Below, one piece after another: positions 17,803 through 25,524 of a stretch of 64,000 nt of DNA (its first letter is position 1; each line of letters opens with the position of its first letter). The translations under genes and the position numbers were made by a program. The DNA is from Hyphococcus sp. (GTDB taxonomy: Bacteria; Pseudomonadota; Alphaproteobacteria; Caulobacterales; Parvularculaceae): positions 62,001 to 126,000 of the forward strand of contig JAJFGF010000046.1 in assembly GCA_021776245.1 (NCBI GenBank), written 5' to 3'. Below the pieces are notes generated by a model. The model saw only the letters and a list, made by a program, of their open reading frames with translations, did no database searches and was not told the origin of the DNA.

Positions 17803-17912
17803 GCGTATTTCCGGAAAAGTATGGCGCGGTTTTCCGGTAAGAAATGCGGCCAATTATGAATCCGGGCGTTTCCGGATGACAACCCATGAACCCTTTGATC
17901 TCGGAAACGCCC
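17803..17912. repeat. two-palindrome dispersed repeat element, copy A
   Basis: Two adjacent palindromes make this element: 17803-17848 (arms built on TTTCCGGAAAA and TTTTCCGG) and 17864-17912 (GGGCGTTTCCG pairing with CGGAAACGCCC). The reverse complement matches the element at 35375-35485 at about 42 of 46 positions for one palindrome and 39 of 49 for the other, with a 15-16 bp spacer in both. It lies between tsaC and the cyclase gene. No coding function is seen. Confidence 0.75.
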
Positions 17913-17925
17913 TGGGAACGGGTGT

Positions 17926-18732
17926 TCAATATATAAAAACAAGCGGCCGCACCAACATGCCATCGCCGTCCTTAATGTTTAGCGGCTGGCCGACGAAATA
18001 CATAGTTTCTTTGTTCAGCAACTGATCGACATTGAATAACTGCTCATAAATCGGAATACCGCGCGATAGGAACGAATGATGAATCGGTGTTGCGCGTATG
18101 ATCGCCAAATCTGATTCCACTGGCCGTTGTTCCGATCCAGTCCAAACGGAAAATGCATCGGTTCCGTATGCGCGAACGGGCAGTTCCGCCAGATACTCCG
18201 CCGCCTCGCGCGTCAGTGTTGTTACTATCGGCGTTTCGTCATCGGTCGCTGGCGGCTTATATGCTGTGTAGATGAGAACAATGTCGCCCGGCCGGATGTC
18301 ATGCGCCTTTAATGCATTGACGGTCACTGTGCGTCCGGCTGGAAAACTTGCGGCATCGACGACTTTGAGCGGACCGGTGAAAGCCTCTACCGGAAAGCTG
18401 TCGAGGCCTTTGCCCAACCCCATATGGTTGGGCGCGTCGACATGGGGCCCGCCATGATTGAAGAAGGTGTAATAAGCGTTTGAGCCCGATACGGCGCCGT
18501 CGGCAATGGTCCAGTAGACGATGTCAAACCTATTGTTTCGGTCGAAGCCCAACTGAGTCATGATCCTGCGCCCCCACACCCGCTCCGGCAAATCCTCCGT
18601 CACCAGCGCGCCGAGGTCGATAATTTCCTTTGGCGTGGGAACGGCGGCCCCTGCATCTTGTTTCGGGCTACAGCCAATCGCCAATGTCGCAATGATCGCT
18701 GGGATCAAAAATGCAACGAGAGTGCGCGTCAT
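17926..18732 (-). CDS. cyclase/kynurenine formamidase-like metal hydrolase, lipoprotein
   Basis: The 268-residue protein starts with a lipoprotein signal ending LAIGC (Cys 21). The mature part carries FNHGGPHVDAPNH, matching the HxGTHxDxPxH metal-binding motif of the cyclase/KynB family, and the later SVWTGSEQ region and LYEQLFNVDQL C-terminal block fit the fold. Family members hydrolyse N-formylkynurenine, isatin and other cyclic or formylated compounds; lipoprotein anchoring implies a periplasmic role different from KynB itself. It shares its strand with tsaC, about 170 bp upstream of that gene's start across repeat element A. Confidence 0.83.
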   Translation of the reverse strand: MTRTLVAFLIPAIIATLAIGCSPKQDAGAAVPTPKEIIDLGALVTEDLPERVWGRRIMTQLGFDRNNRFDIVYWTIADGAVSGSNAYYTFFNHGGPHVDAPNHMGLGKGLDSFPVEAFTGPLKVVDAASFPAGRTVTVNALKAHDIRPGDIVLIYTAYKPPATDDETPIVTTLTREAAEYLAELPVRAYGTDAFSVWTGSEQRPVESDLAIIRATPIHHSFLSRGIPIYEQLFNVDQLLNKETMYFVGQPLNIKDGDGMLVRPLVFIY

Positions 18733-18854
18733 AAATCCCTCCTGTTATTTCGGGCTAAACGAGCCGCGTGTTTTTAACCTGCGAAGGCTGGATGCTAAAT
18801 CGTAAGCTATGGCTACGCTTGTTATTGTCCGCTTTGGGCCTACTTTTTCAATTT

Positions 18855-18885
18855 GAAAGTCTCATGGCGTAGCCATGCGACTTTC
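18855..18885. repeat. 14-bp-arm hairpin with 3-nt loop
   Basis: The left arm 18855-18868 and right arm 18872-18885 pair at 13 of 14 positions around the loop GTA; the core is CATGGC-GTA-GCCATG. A further copy of the ATGGCTACGC half lies at 18809-18818. It lies 70-100 bp upstream of the acyl-CoA dehydrogenase start, between divergent genes, so operator or bidirectional terminator are both possible. Confidence 0.5.
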
Positions 18886-18980
18886 GATCCTCGTTATTGA
18901 ATGCTCTCCACACTAGCCGCAGGCAATCTGTCAGGCATATATAGGCAAAATCAAAAGTTCCCAATGCCGGAGATCCGCCC

Positions 18981-20780
18981 ATGACTTTCTCAACGCCCGT
19001 CCGCGATATCCGTTACGCCCTTGATTACATGGCCGGCTTTGGCGCTTTGGAGCGCAGCGGCGCATTCCCGGAGCTTTCCGGCGACCTTGTCTCAGCGATC
19101 CTTGAGGAGATGGGCAAATATTGCGACCAGGTTCTGGCGCCGCTCAACACCGCCAGTGATCATAATGGCGCCGTGCTTGAAAACGGAATTGTACGCACGA
19201 CCCTCGGTTTCAAAGAGGCTTATCGGCAATATTTTGAAGCAGGTTGGAGCGCCCTTGCTTTTCCCGAGAATATTGGCGGGCAGGGATTGCCGTCGACATT
19301 GGCAGTGGCGCTGGTCGACGCGCTGAACGCTGCCTGCATGTCATTTGCGATTGGGACGACGCTCACTACGGGCGCGGTTAAGGCGGTCATGACCGCAGGC
19401 ACGGAACATCAAAAAAAGCTCTATCTTGAAAAGATGGTTTCCGGAGAATGGACCGGAACAATGAACCTGACAGAACCCCAGGCCGGTTCCGACCTTTCAG
19501 CGATCAGAACCAAAGCCGAGCCAATGGGAGATGGCCGCTATAAAGTCAGTGGACAGAAGATATTTATTACTTATGGCGACCATGATTTGACGGACAACAT
19601 TATTCATCTTGTACTGGCCCGCCTGCCGGATGCGCCGGAGGGAACTGGTGGCATATCCATGTTTCTTGTGCCGAAGGTTCATGTCAATGATGACGGATCG
19701 CTCGGCGCCCGCAACGATGTTCAGTGCGTCGGCCTTGAAGAAAAAATGGGCCTTCATGGCAGCCCAACAGCGGTGATGGCCTTTGGTGAAAATGGCGAGT
19801 GTTACGGCACGCTTCTTGGCGAGGAAAACAAGGGGCTTAAAAACATGTTCATCATGATGAACGCAGCGCGTCTTGATGTGGGTATGCAAGGGGTGGGAGT
19901 TGCGGAGCGCGCCTTTCAACGGGCGCTTGCCTATGCCCAGGACCGCAAACAGGGCCGGGCGCCGGGCGTCAAAAGCGGTGATATGATTGCCATTTATGAG
20001 CATGTTGATGTGCGACGCATGCTTTATTCCATGAAAGCGCTGGTCGAGGCGTCACGCGGTATCTGTTACGCTAATGCCGTTGCTTATGATTTGGCGCGCC
20101 ATTCAAGCAATGAAAAACAGCGCAAAGAGGCCAAAGCGCTGGAAGAACTTTTAACGCCAATTTCAAAAGCCTGGTCGACAGACCGCGCCAATGACGTGAC
20201 ATCGCTTGGCGTCCAAATCCATGGCGGTATGGGCTATATCGAAGAAACCGGCGCCGCCCAGCATATGCGCGACGCGCGCATCGCAGCAATCTATGAAGGA
20301 ACCAATGGCATTCAGGCGATGGACCTTGTAGGCCGCAAATTACAGGGCGACGGCGGCGCCGCGGCGAAAGCCTTTATCGCCAACGTGAAAGAGGAGGCAG
20401 TCATCTTAAGCGCCGCCAAACGCAGCGACCTCCACCATATTGGCGAGCGGCTATTGGCGGCGGCCGAAGCGCTCGGCGCCTCGACGAATTGGTTGCTTGC
20501 CGCAGCGTCCAACAACCAGGAAGATATTCTGGCCGGCGCCGCGCCTTATTTGAAACAGTTTGGCAATGTCGCCGGGGGGTATTATCTCAGCAAGGGCGCA
20601 ATGGCTTCAGCACTGGCCGCCAATGAGCAGGGTTCTGACGCGGTCTGGCACGAGTCAAAACTAGCCATCGCCAAATTTTACGCCGACAATTACCTTAACG
20701 AAGCCGTTGGTCTCACGGCCTCCGTCACAGCGGGCGCTGAGACAATTGCGCGACTCGATCCGGCATTGTTAAGTGCATGA
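18981..20780 (+). CDS. acyl-CoA dehydrogenase, long (~600-residue) type
   Basis: This flavoprotein catalyses alpha,beta-desaturation of an acyl-CoA. Motifs seen are FPENIGGQG, MNLTEPQAGSDLSAIRT (FAD and substrate site), KIFITYGDHD, the Arg-rich DVRRMLYSMKAL helix, QIHGGMGYIEE and YEGTNGIQAMDLVGRKL, whose Glu is the catalytic base. The length of 599 and the extra C-terminal helical domain (~480-599) fit the AidB-like/DmdC-like/long FadE subgroup rather than the 380-residue short-chain enzymes. The N-terminus MTFSTPVRDIRYALDYMAG is typical of it. GGAGATCC precedes the ATG. The chain-length specificity is not deducible. Confidence 0.93.
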   Translation: MTFSTPVRDIRYALDYMAGFGALERSGAFPELSGDLVSAILEEMGKYCDQVLAPLNTASDHNGAVLENGIVRTTLGFKEAYRQYFEAGWSALAFPENIGGQGLPSTLAVALVDALNAACMSFAIGTTLTTGAVKAVMTAGTEHQKKLYLEKMVSGEWTGTMNLTEPQAGSDLSAIRTKAEPMGDGRYKVSGQKIFITYGDHDLTDNIIHLVLARLPDAPEGTGGISMFLVPKVHVNDDGSLGARNDVQCVGLEEKMGLHGSPTAVMAFGENGECYGTLLGEENKGLKNMFIMMNAARLDVGMQGVGVAERAFQRALAYAQDRKQGRAPGVKSGDMIAIYEHVDVRRMLYSMKALVEASRGICYANAVAYDLARHSSNEKQRKEAKALEELLTPISKAWSTDRANDVTSLGVQIHGGMGYIEETGAAQHMRDARIAAIYEGTNGIQAMDLVGRKLQGDGGAAAKAFIANVKEEAVILSAAKRSDLHHIGERLLAAAEALGASTNWLLAAASNNQEDILAGAAPYLKQFGNVAGGYYLSKGAMASALAANEQGSDAVWHESKLAIAKFYADNYLNEAVGLTASVTAGAETIARLDPALLSA

Positions 20781-20843
20781 GCTTTAAGCCTTTCTATTAG
20801 CATATTTTCAATTCAGCCGGTCAAATTAGTCAGGATAAGATTT

Positions 20844-22037
20844 ATGAAAAAATTCATTGCGGTTTCAGTCTTTGCCTTCACTCCCCTGTTTGCGCTGGCG
20901 CAACCTTCGGAGCGCGCCGTCGAGCTCGCGCAGCGTTTCATCATCATCGATGGCCACATTGATGCGCCATCAACCATTGCCGAAGACGGCGCCGATATCG
21001 CGACCGGCAAAAACACGATCGATATCGATTTAGTGCGCGCCAATGCCGGCGGGCTTAATGCGCCTTTTATGTCGATTTATGTTGCGGCGGATTATGAAGA
21101 AAAGGGCGGCGCCAAAGCACGCGCCGACATTCTGATTGGGCTGATGGAAGGTGTTGCCGTGCAATATCCCGATAAGTTTGAAATAGCGGTTTCGCCAAAA
21201 GATGTGCGCCGGATTGCGGCCGAAGGCAAAATCGCCATGCCTCTCGGTATGGAAAATGGCTCGCCGATTGAAGGCGATCTCCAAAACCTTAAACATTTTT
21301 ATGATCGCGGCGTGCGCTATATTACGCTTGCCCATTCCAAGGCTAATCACATTTCTGATTCATCTTACGACGAAAATAAGCGCTGGGAAGGGCTTTCGCC
21401 ATTTGGCTTTGAAGTCGTTCGGGCGATGAACGACCTCGGTGTGATGGTCGATGTCAGCCATGTGACCGATGCAGCGATTGAGGATGTCCTCAGCATCGCG
21501 CGGGCGCCTGTTATCGCCTCTCATTCTTCTCTGCGTCACTTCACGCCCGGTTTTGAGCGTAATCTGCCCGATGAATTGGTAACAGCGATCGGCGAAAACG
21601 GCGGTGTCATAATGATCAATTTTGGTTCGTCATTTTTGACCGAAGAAGCGAACAGATATTCAGAGCCGCGTAACGCAGTCCGTGAGGCGCAAGAAGCGAC
21701 AACAGGCCGCCTAATGAATTCCGAAGAAATCAGCGCCTTCAACGCGGCCTGGCGCGAAACCCATCCCTATCCCTTTGCGGGGTTAAATGATGTTCTCGAC
21801 CATATCGACCGAACGGTTGAGCTCGCCGGGATCGACCATGTGGGTATCGGATCGGACTATGACGGCGTTGGCGATTCTTTGCCTGAAGGACTGAAAGACG
21901 TTTCCACCTATCCCGTCCTGGTCCAGGGTCTGATTGATCGCGGCTATGACGACGCGGCAATCGAGAAGATACTGGGCGGCAATGCCTTGCGCGTTTGGGA
22001 AGAGGTGGAGAAGGTGCGCAAACGGCGATGGCGTTAG
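20844..22037 (+). CDS. exported membrane dipeptidase (peptidase family M19), second copy
   Basis: A cleavable signal peptide (residues 1-19, ending ALA) precedes the mature enzyme. Zinc-binding motifs are IIDGHIDAPS (H-x-D), MPLGMENGSPI (bridging Glu), DVSHVTD, VIASHSSLRHF and IGSDYDGVGD. It differs from the M19 protein at 8668 in being secreted rather than anchored and in carrying a ~50-residue insert (AQEATTGRLMNSEEISAFN region), which places it in another M19 subgroup. The C-terminus is very basic (KVRKRRWR). AGGATAAG precedes the ATG. It is probably involved in dipeptide scavenging. Confidence 0.9.
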   Translation: MKKFIAVSVFAFTPLFALAQPSERAVELAQRFIIIDGHIDAPSTIAEDGADIATGKNTIDIDLVRANAGGLNAPFMSIYVAADYEEKGGAKARADILIGLMEGVAVQYPDKFEIAVSPKDVRRIAAEGKIAMPLGMENGSPIEGDLQNLKHFYDRGVRYITLAHSKANHISDSSYDENKRWEGLSPFGFEVVRAMNDLGVMVDVSHVTDAAIEDVLSIARAPVIASHSSLRHFTPGFERNLPDELVTAIGENGGVIMINFGSSFLTEEANRYSEPRNAVREAQEATTGRLMNSEEISAFNAAWRETHPYPFAGLNDVLDHIDRTVELAGIDHVGIGSDYDGVGDSLPEGLKDVSTYPVLVQGLIDRGYDDAAIEKILGGNALRVWEEVEKVRKRRWR

Positions 22038-22046
22038 CGTTGGGAC

Positions 22047-22121
22047 TTGACATGTTATAACGAATGTAATATTTAACTTATGTTATAACCAATCAGACCA
22101 GAACCAATCAGACCAGAACCA
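22047..22121 (+). promoter_or_regulatory. promoter, paired operators and tandem repeats of the toxin-antitoxin operon
   Basis: TTGACA (22047-22052) and TATTTA (22070-22075) are spaced 17 bp, a good sigma-70 promoter. GTTATAAC palindromes lie at 22054-22061, inside the spacer, and 22082-22089, just after the start site, 28 bp apart. A 15-bp unit AACCAATCAGACCAG follows twice in tandem before the antitoxin ATG. This is the expected layout for autorepression by the antitoxin. Confidence 0.6.
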
Positions 22122-22349
22122 ATGACAGATAAATTGAAAGTCCGGCAAATCGGCAATTCCGCCGGCGTTGTTTTAACAAAAGAGATGCTCAGCAAACTCG
22201 GTGTTGGCATTGGTGACGATCTGCATGTGGTGGACACGCCTAAAGGGCTGGAATTCACTGTTTTTGACGATCAATTTGATGACGCACTGAAGTGGATTGA
22301 AAAAGGCGCAAAGCGCTATCGCAATACATTGCGAGCTCTCTCTAAATAA
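22122..22349 (+). CDS. AbrB/MazE-type antitoxin
   Basis: The 75-residue protein has an AbrB/SpoVT swapped-hairpin N-terminus (KLKVRQIGNSAGVVLTKEMLSKLGVGIGDDLHV), the DNA-binding part of MazE/PemI-like antitoxins. The C-terminal ~30 residues (FDDQFDDALKWIEKGAKRYRNTLRAL) are the likely toxin-neutralising tail. It precedes a Doc-type toxin gene by 12 bp, so a toxin-antitoxin unit is well supported. Doc toxins are classically paired with Phd; AbrB-type partners are a known alternative. It probably represses its own promoter through the paired GTTATAAC sites. Confidence 0.88.
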   Translation: MTDKLKVRQIGNSAGVVLTKEMLSKLGVGIGDDLHVVDTPKGLEFTVFDDQFDDALKWIEKGAKRYRNTLRALSK

Positions 22350-22361
22350 GGAGTCTCCAAA

Positions 22362-22745
22362 ATGGAGATCATCTGGATAACGCGGGAAATCGCGTTGGCT
22401 GCGCATGCACGCTCATTGCGCGACCATGGCGGCGCGGATGGCGTGCGCGATGAGGGCTTGTTGATGAGTGCTTTAGATCAGCCACAGAATTTTGCCGCTT
22501 ACGGCGAGCCAAGTCTTTACGAATTGGCGGCAAGCTGCGCCTTCGGCATTGCCAAAAATCATCCCTTTGTGGACGGCAACAAGAGGACAGCATTTTATGC
22601 AGCCTATATATTTCTTGGTTTAAACGGTTATGAGCTGGATGCTGATGAAGCAGAGGCCGCCGCAATCACGCTGGACATTGCAGGGGGCAAAGTGACTGAA
22701 GAAGAATTTTCAGTTTGGCTAAAGGCGAATTGTAAAAATCTGTGA
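22362..22745 (+). CDS. doc: Doc-type (Fic fold) toxin
   Basis: The 127-residue protein contains the Fic/Doc active-site loop NHPFVDGNKRTAF (HPFxxGNKRT). Phage P1 Doc has the related HxFxxANKRT and phosphorylates elongation factor Tu, halting translation; the Gly-Asn form here is closer to AMP-transferring Fic proteins, so the chemistry (AMPylation versus phosphorylation) is open. The N-terminal GADGVRDEGLLMSALDQPQN block is typical of the death-on-curing subfamily. AAGGAGTC precedes the ATG. Its stop overlaps the GTG start of the metallophosphoesterase gene (GTGA), giving translational coupling. Confidence 0.9.
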   Translation: MEIIWITREIALAAHARSLRDHGGADGVRDEGLLMSALDQPQNFAAYGEPSLYELAASCAFGIAKNHPFVDGNKRTAFYAAYIFLGLNGYELDADEAEAAAITLDIAGGKVTEEEFSVWLKANCKNL

Positions 22746-23677
22746 TCGACATCGGCCTCCTCCAATATTTCTCGCTCGCTATTTTTTATGCGAGCTATCT
22801 TTATTTCATCGCGGCGCCAGTCGCGTTGTGGATTGCGGTTAAGAATAGAGGCGCAAGGCGTTATGCTGTTGCGTTTTTCATGGTCATCACGGTTTTTGCC
22901 TATTCGAGGTTTGTCGAGCCGAAAATCCTTTTAACCGCAGAACATGATGCTGAGCTGGTCGATTGTTTTGAAACGGCAGGCGCTTTTCGCGTTACGGTAT
23001 TTTCTGACACGCATAACGGCATTTTTGGCAACGCGATGCCAATTGAACGAATTACAAAGGCCGTCAATGCAACACGACCAGATTTTGTTCTGGTCGCGGG
23101 CGACTATGTCTATTTCCTGCATCCCGATATATTTGAAAAGAAATTCGCCGCCTTTGCCGAAATCGATGCGCCGGTTTTTGCCGTGTTGGGCAATCATGAT
23201 GTCGGTCTGCCTGGTCCGGACTTAAGCAAGCCGCTGAACGAAAAGTTGTCGGCGCTGGGTGTAAGGATGATTGATGACGAGGCTGTGAAACTCTCGAACA
23301 GTCATTTCGCCATTGAACTTGTCGGTCTTTCTGACGAATGGGCGGGGCATCAGGACTTCGCGCTTCTGGAACATCCTTCGGAGATGCCACGCCTTATTCT
23401 GACGCATCATCCCGAAACAGTTTTTTTGCTGCACGCGCCAATGCCCGCTGATTTTCTCATCGGCGGCCACACGCATGGCGGCCAGATCCAGCTGCCGTTG
23501 ATTACCTGCTGGGTCACGGGCATTTGCGGCGATAATGTTTATGGGCTTCGCAATTATTACGGTGTCCTCGTCTTTACCACATCCGGCACAGGGATGGTTG
23601 GGCTGCCGATGCGGTTTCGCGTGCCGCCGCGGATTGATGTGCTCAATATTCGTTACAATGCCTGTGGGGCGCAGTAG
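22742..23677 (+). CDS. membrane-anchored calcineurin-like metallophosphoesterase
   Basis: The protein starts with GTG 22742, overlapping the doc stop by four bases. Two N-terminal hydrophobic segments (about residues 5-33 and 40-58) anchor it. The catalytic domain has all five metallophosphatase blocks: FSDTHN (DxH), VAGDYV, LGNHD, LTHHP and GGHTHGGQ. That arrangement resembles the YaeI/YkuE group acting on phospholipid-linked or envelope phosphoesters. The operon position behind an antitoxin and a Doc toxin is unusual: it may reverse or modify the toxin effect, or may simply be a downstream gene of unrelated function. Confidence 0.88.
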   Translation: MIDIGLLQYFSLAIFYASYLYFIAAPVALWIAVKNRGARRYAVAFFMVITVFAYSRFVEPKILLTAEHDAELVDCFETAGAFRVTVFSDTHNGIFGNAMPIERITKAVNATRPDFVLVAGDYVYFLHPDIFEKKFAAFAEIDAPVFAVLGNHDVGLPGPDLSKPLNEKLSALGVRMIDDEAVKLSNSHFAIELVGLSDEWAGHQDFALLEHPSEMPRLILTHHPETVFLLHAPMPADFLIGGHTHGGQIQLPLITCWVTGICGDNVYGLRNYYGVLVFTTSGTGMVGLPMRFRVPPRIDVLNIRYNACGAQ

Positions 23678-23705
23678 AATACGAACAAATTAGCGGAGAG
23701 AGATA

Positions 23706-24590
23706 ATGACCAGCCTTAAAGGAAAAACACTTTTTATCACCGGGGCGTCGCGCGGCATCGGTCTTGCGATTGGCCTGCGCGCTGCAAAAGACGGCGCTAA
23801 TATCGCTATTGCCGCAAAATCGGCGGAGCCGCACAAGCATCTTCCAGGCACGATCTATACCGCGGCGGAAGAAATCGAAGCGGCGGGCGGTAAAGCCCTG
23901 CCCCTGATCGTCGATGTGCGCGATGAACATGGTGTTATCGAAGCTGTGGAAAAGACCGCGCAAACTTTTGGCGGCATTGATATCTGCATCAACAACGCGT
24001 CGGCGATTTCGCTCACGGGAACCGAAGCGACAGAAATGAAGCGCTATGATCTGATGCACCAGATCAACGGCCGGGGGACGTTTCTGACATCGAAATCATG
24101 CATCCCGCATCTCAAGAAATCCGAAAACCCGCATGTGTTGATGCTGTCGCCGCCCCTCGACATGAGCCCGAAATGGTTCGGCGGTCACGTGGCCTATTCC
24201 ATGGCGAAGTTTAACATGTCGATGTGCGTTCTAGGTATGGCCGAAGAGTTTCGCAATGACGGGATTGCTTTTAACGCTCTGTGGCCGCGCACCGCGATCG
24301 CCACAGCGGCGGTGAAATTTGCGCTGGGCGGTGAGGCGATGATGCAGGCGTCGCGCAGTGTCGATATTATCGCTGATGCGGCGCATATGATCTTTACCAA
24401 GCCAGCCAGACAATTCACCGGCAACTTCCTGATTGACGATTCCTTCCTGCATCAGAACGGCGTCAGCGATTTTGAAAAATATCGCGTTGATCCGTCAAAA
24501 AAACTGGCGCCGGACTTCTTTGTACCTGACAACAGTGTTCCACCCCCGGGTGTTGCAGAAACGCTGATGCCGGGGATGCTCGGCGGATAA
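23706..24590 (+). CDS. SDR-family oxidoreductase (HSDL2-like, extended C-terminus)
   Basis: The Rossmann signature ITGASRGIGLAIG lies at residues 11-23, CINNASAIS is the NAG-type motif, and YSMAK contains the catalytic Tyr and Lys. The protein has 294 residues; the C-terminal part (SFLHQNGVSDFEKYRVDP) resembles the mitochondrial HSDL2/citronellal-dehydrogenase-like subgroup, usually annotated as NAD(P)-dependent with unknown lipid-like substrate. GGAGAGAG precedes the ATG. It is immediately followed by the MOSC gene, probably in one operon with the HDAC-like and phosphatase genes. Confidence 0.87.
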   Translation: MTSLKGKTLFITGASRGIGLAIGLRAAKDGANIAIAAKSAEPHKHLPGTIYTAAEEIEAAGGKALPLIVDVRDEHGVIEAVEKTAQTFGGIDICINNASAISLTGTEATEMKRYDLMHQINGRGTFLTSKSCIPHLKKSENPHVLMLSPPLDMSPKWFGGHVAYSMAKFNMSMCVLGMAEEFRNDGIAFNALWPRTAIATAAVKFALGGEAMMQASRSVDIIADAAHMIFTKPARQFTGNFLIDDSFLHQNGVSDFEKYRVDPSKKLAPDFFVPDNSVPPPGVAETLMPGMLGG

Positions 24591-24596
24591 GTGGCG

Positions 24597-25448
24597 ATGC
24601 AAATCGCATCCCTTTTTATTCATCCCGTCAAAGGCGGGCGCGCAATCCATTGTGATGCGGCGCCTGTAACTGCGAGGGGGCTCGTATCTGATCGCCGCTG
24701 GCTGGCAACCGATGCGCATGGCGTTTTCCTGACACAACGAAACTGCGATGCGCTTGCGGAAATTACTGCAACGCCGCTTCCGGGCGGAATTCGCCTTGCA
24801 AGCGAGGCAATGGAGACGGCGATTGATGTTTCGATTCCAGAGGGCGCCTCTCGACAGTCCGTGACGGTGTGGAAAGATAATTTTGAAGCGGTGCTGGCCG
24901 GCCCTGCAGCATGCGCCTGGCTGTCTGCAGCGCTGGGTCGCGACGCGCAGCTTTACTTTATGGACGCTGATGCTGAGCGGCAGACTTCTGACAAATGGGG
25001 TGATCCGGCGCCGGTGAGCTTCGCTGACGCATTTCCGGTATTAATTACGACATCAGCTTCTCTGGTTGCGTTGAATCATGAAATCATACGCAACGGCGGC
25101 GCAACCGTTGGGATGGAACGGTTTCGCCCGAATATCGTTATTGACGGCGCCGAACCCTGGGCGGAGGACTATTGGAAAACCATCCGGCTTGGCGCTGTAG
25201 TGCTTGATCTCGTTAAACCCTGCGACCGCTGTGTTGTTACAACCAAGGACCAGCAATCAGGCAAAACCCTGGGCAAGGAACCGCTGGCGAGCCTGGCAAG
25301 AATTCGCCGATCTGCCGATCCACGCATCAACGGCGTTCTCTTCGGATGGAACGCTGTTCCGCGCAATGACGGCGAAATCGCGGTCGGCGATTTAATCGCG
25401 GTGGTCGGGGAGCGGCCTGAGGGTTGGCCTTTGGCGCTTTCCGATTAA
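24597..25448 (+). CDS. MOSC-domain molybdenum protein (mARC/YcbX-like)
   Basis: The N-terminal MOSC_N beta barrel (SLFIHPVKGGRAI, GLVSDRRWLATD, FLTQRN) is followed by the MOSC domain with FPVLITTSASL, MERFRPNIVIDG and DLVKPCDRC, whose Cys is the expected molybdenum ligand. These proteins reduce N-hydroxylated compounds as mARC/YcbX do; the ferredoxin tail of YcbX is missing, so an external electron donor would be needed. A GTG at 24591, directly after the upstream stop, is an alternative start six bases earlier. It is tightly coupled to the SDR gene. Confidence 0.87.
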   Translation: MQIASLFIHPVKGGRAIHCDAAPVTARGLVSDRRWLATDAHGVFLTQRNCDALAEITATPLPGGIRLASEAMETAIDVSIPEGASRQSVTVWKDNFEAVLAGPAACAWLSAALGRDAQLYFMDADAERQTSDKWGDPAPVSFADAFPVLITTSASLVALNHEIIRNGGATVGMERFRPNIVIDGAEPWAEDYWKTIRLGAVVLDLVKPCDRCVVTTKDQQSGKTLGKEPLASLARIRRSADPRINGVLFGWNAVPRNDGEIAVGDLIAVVGERPEGWPLALSD

Positions 25449-25524
25449 GTTGGCTCCGTTGCGGCAAGCTTCACGCATTTGAATTATTGTTTGTTCGCGG
25501 CAACATGTTTGATAAAGGCGACCA

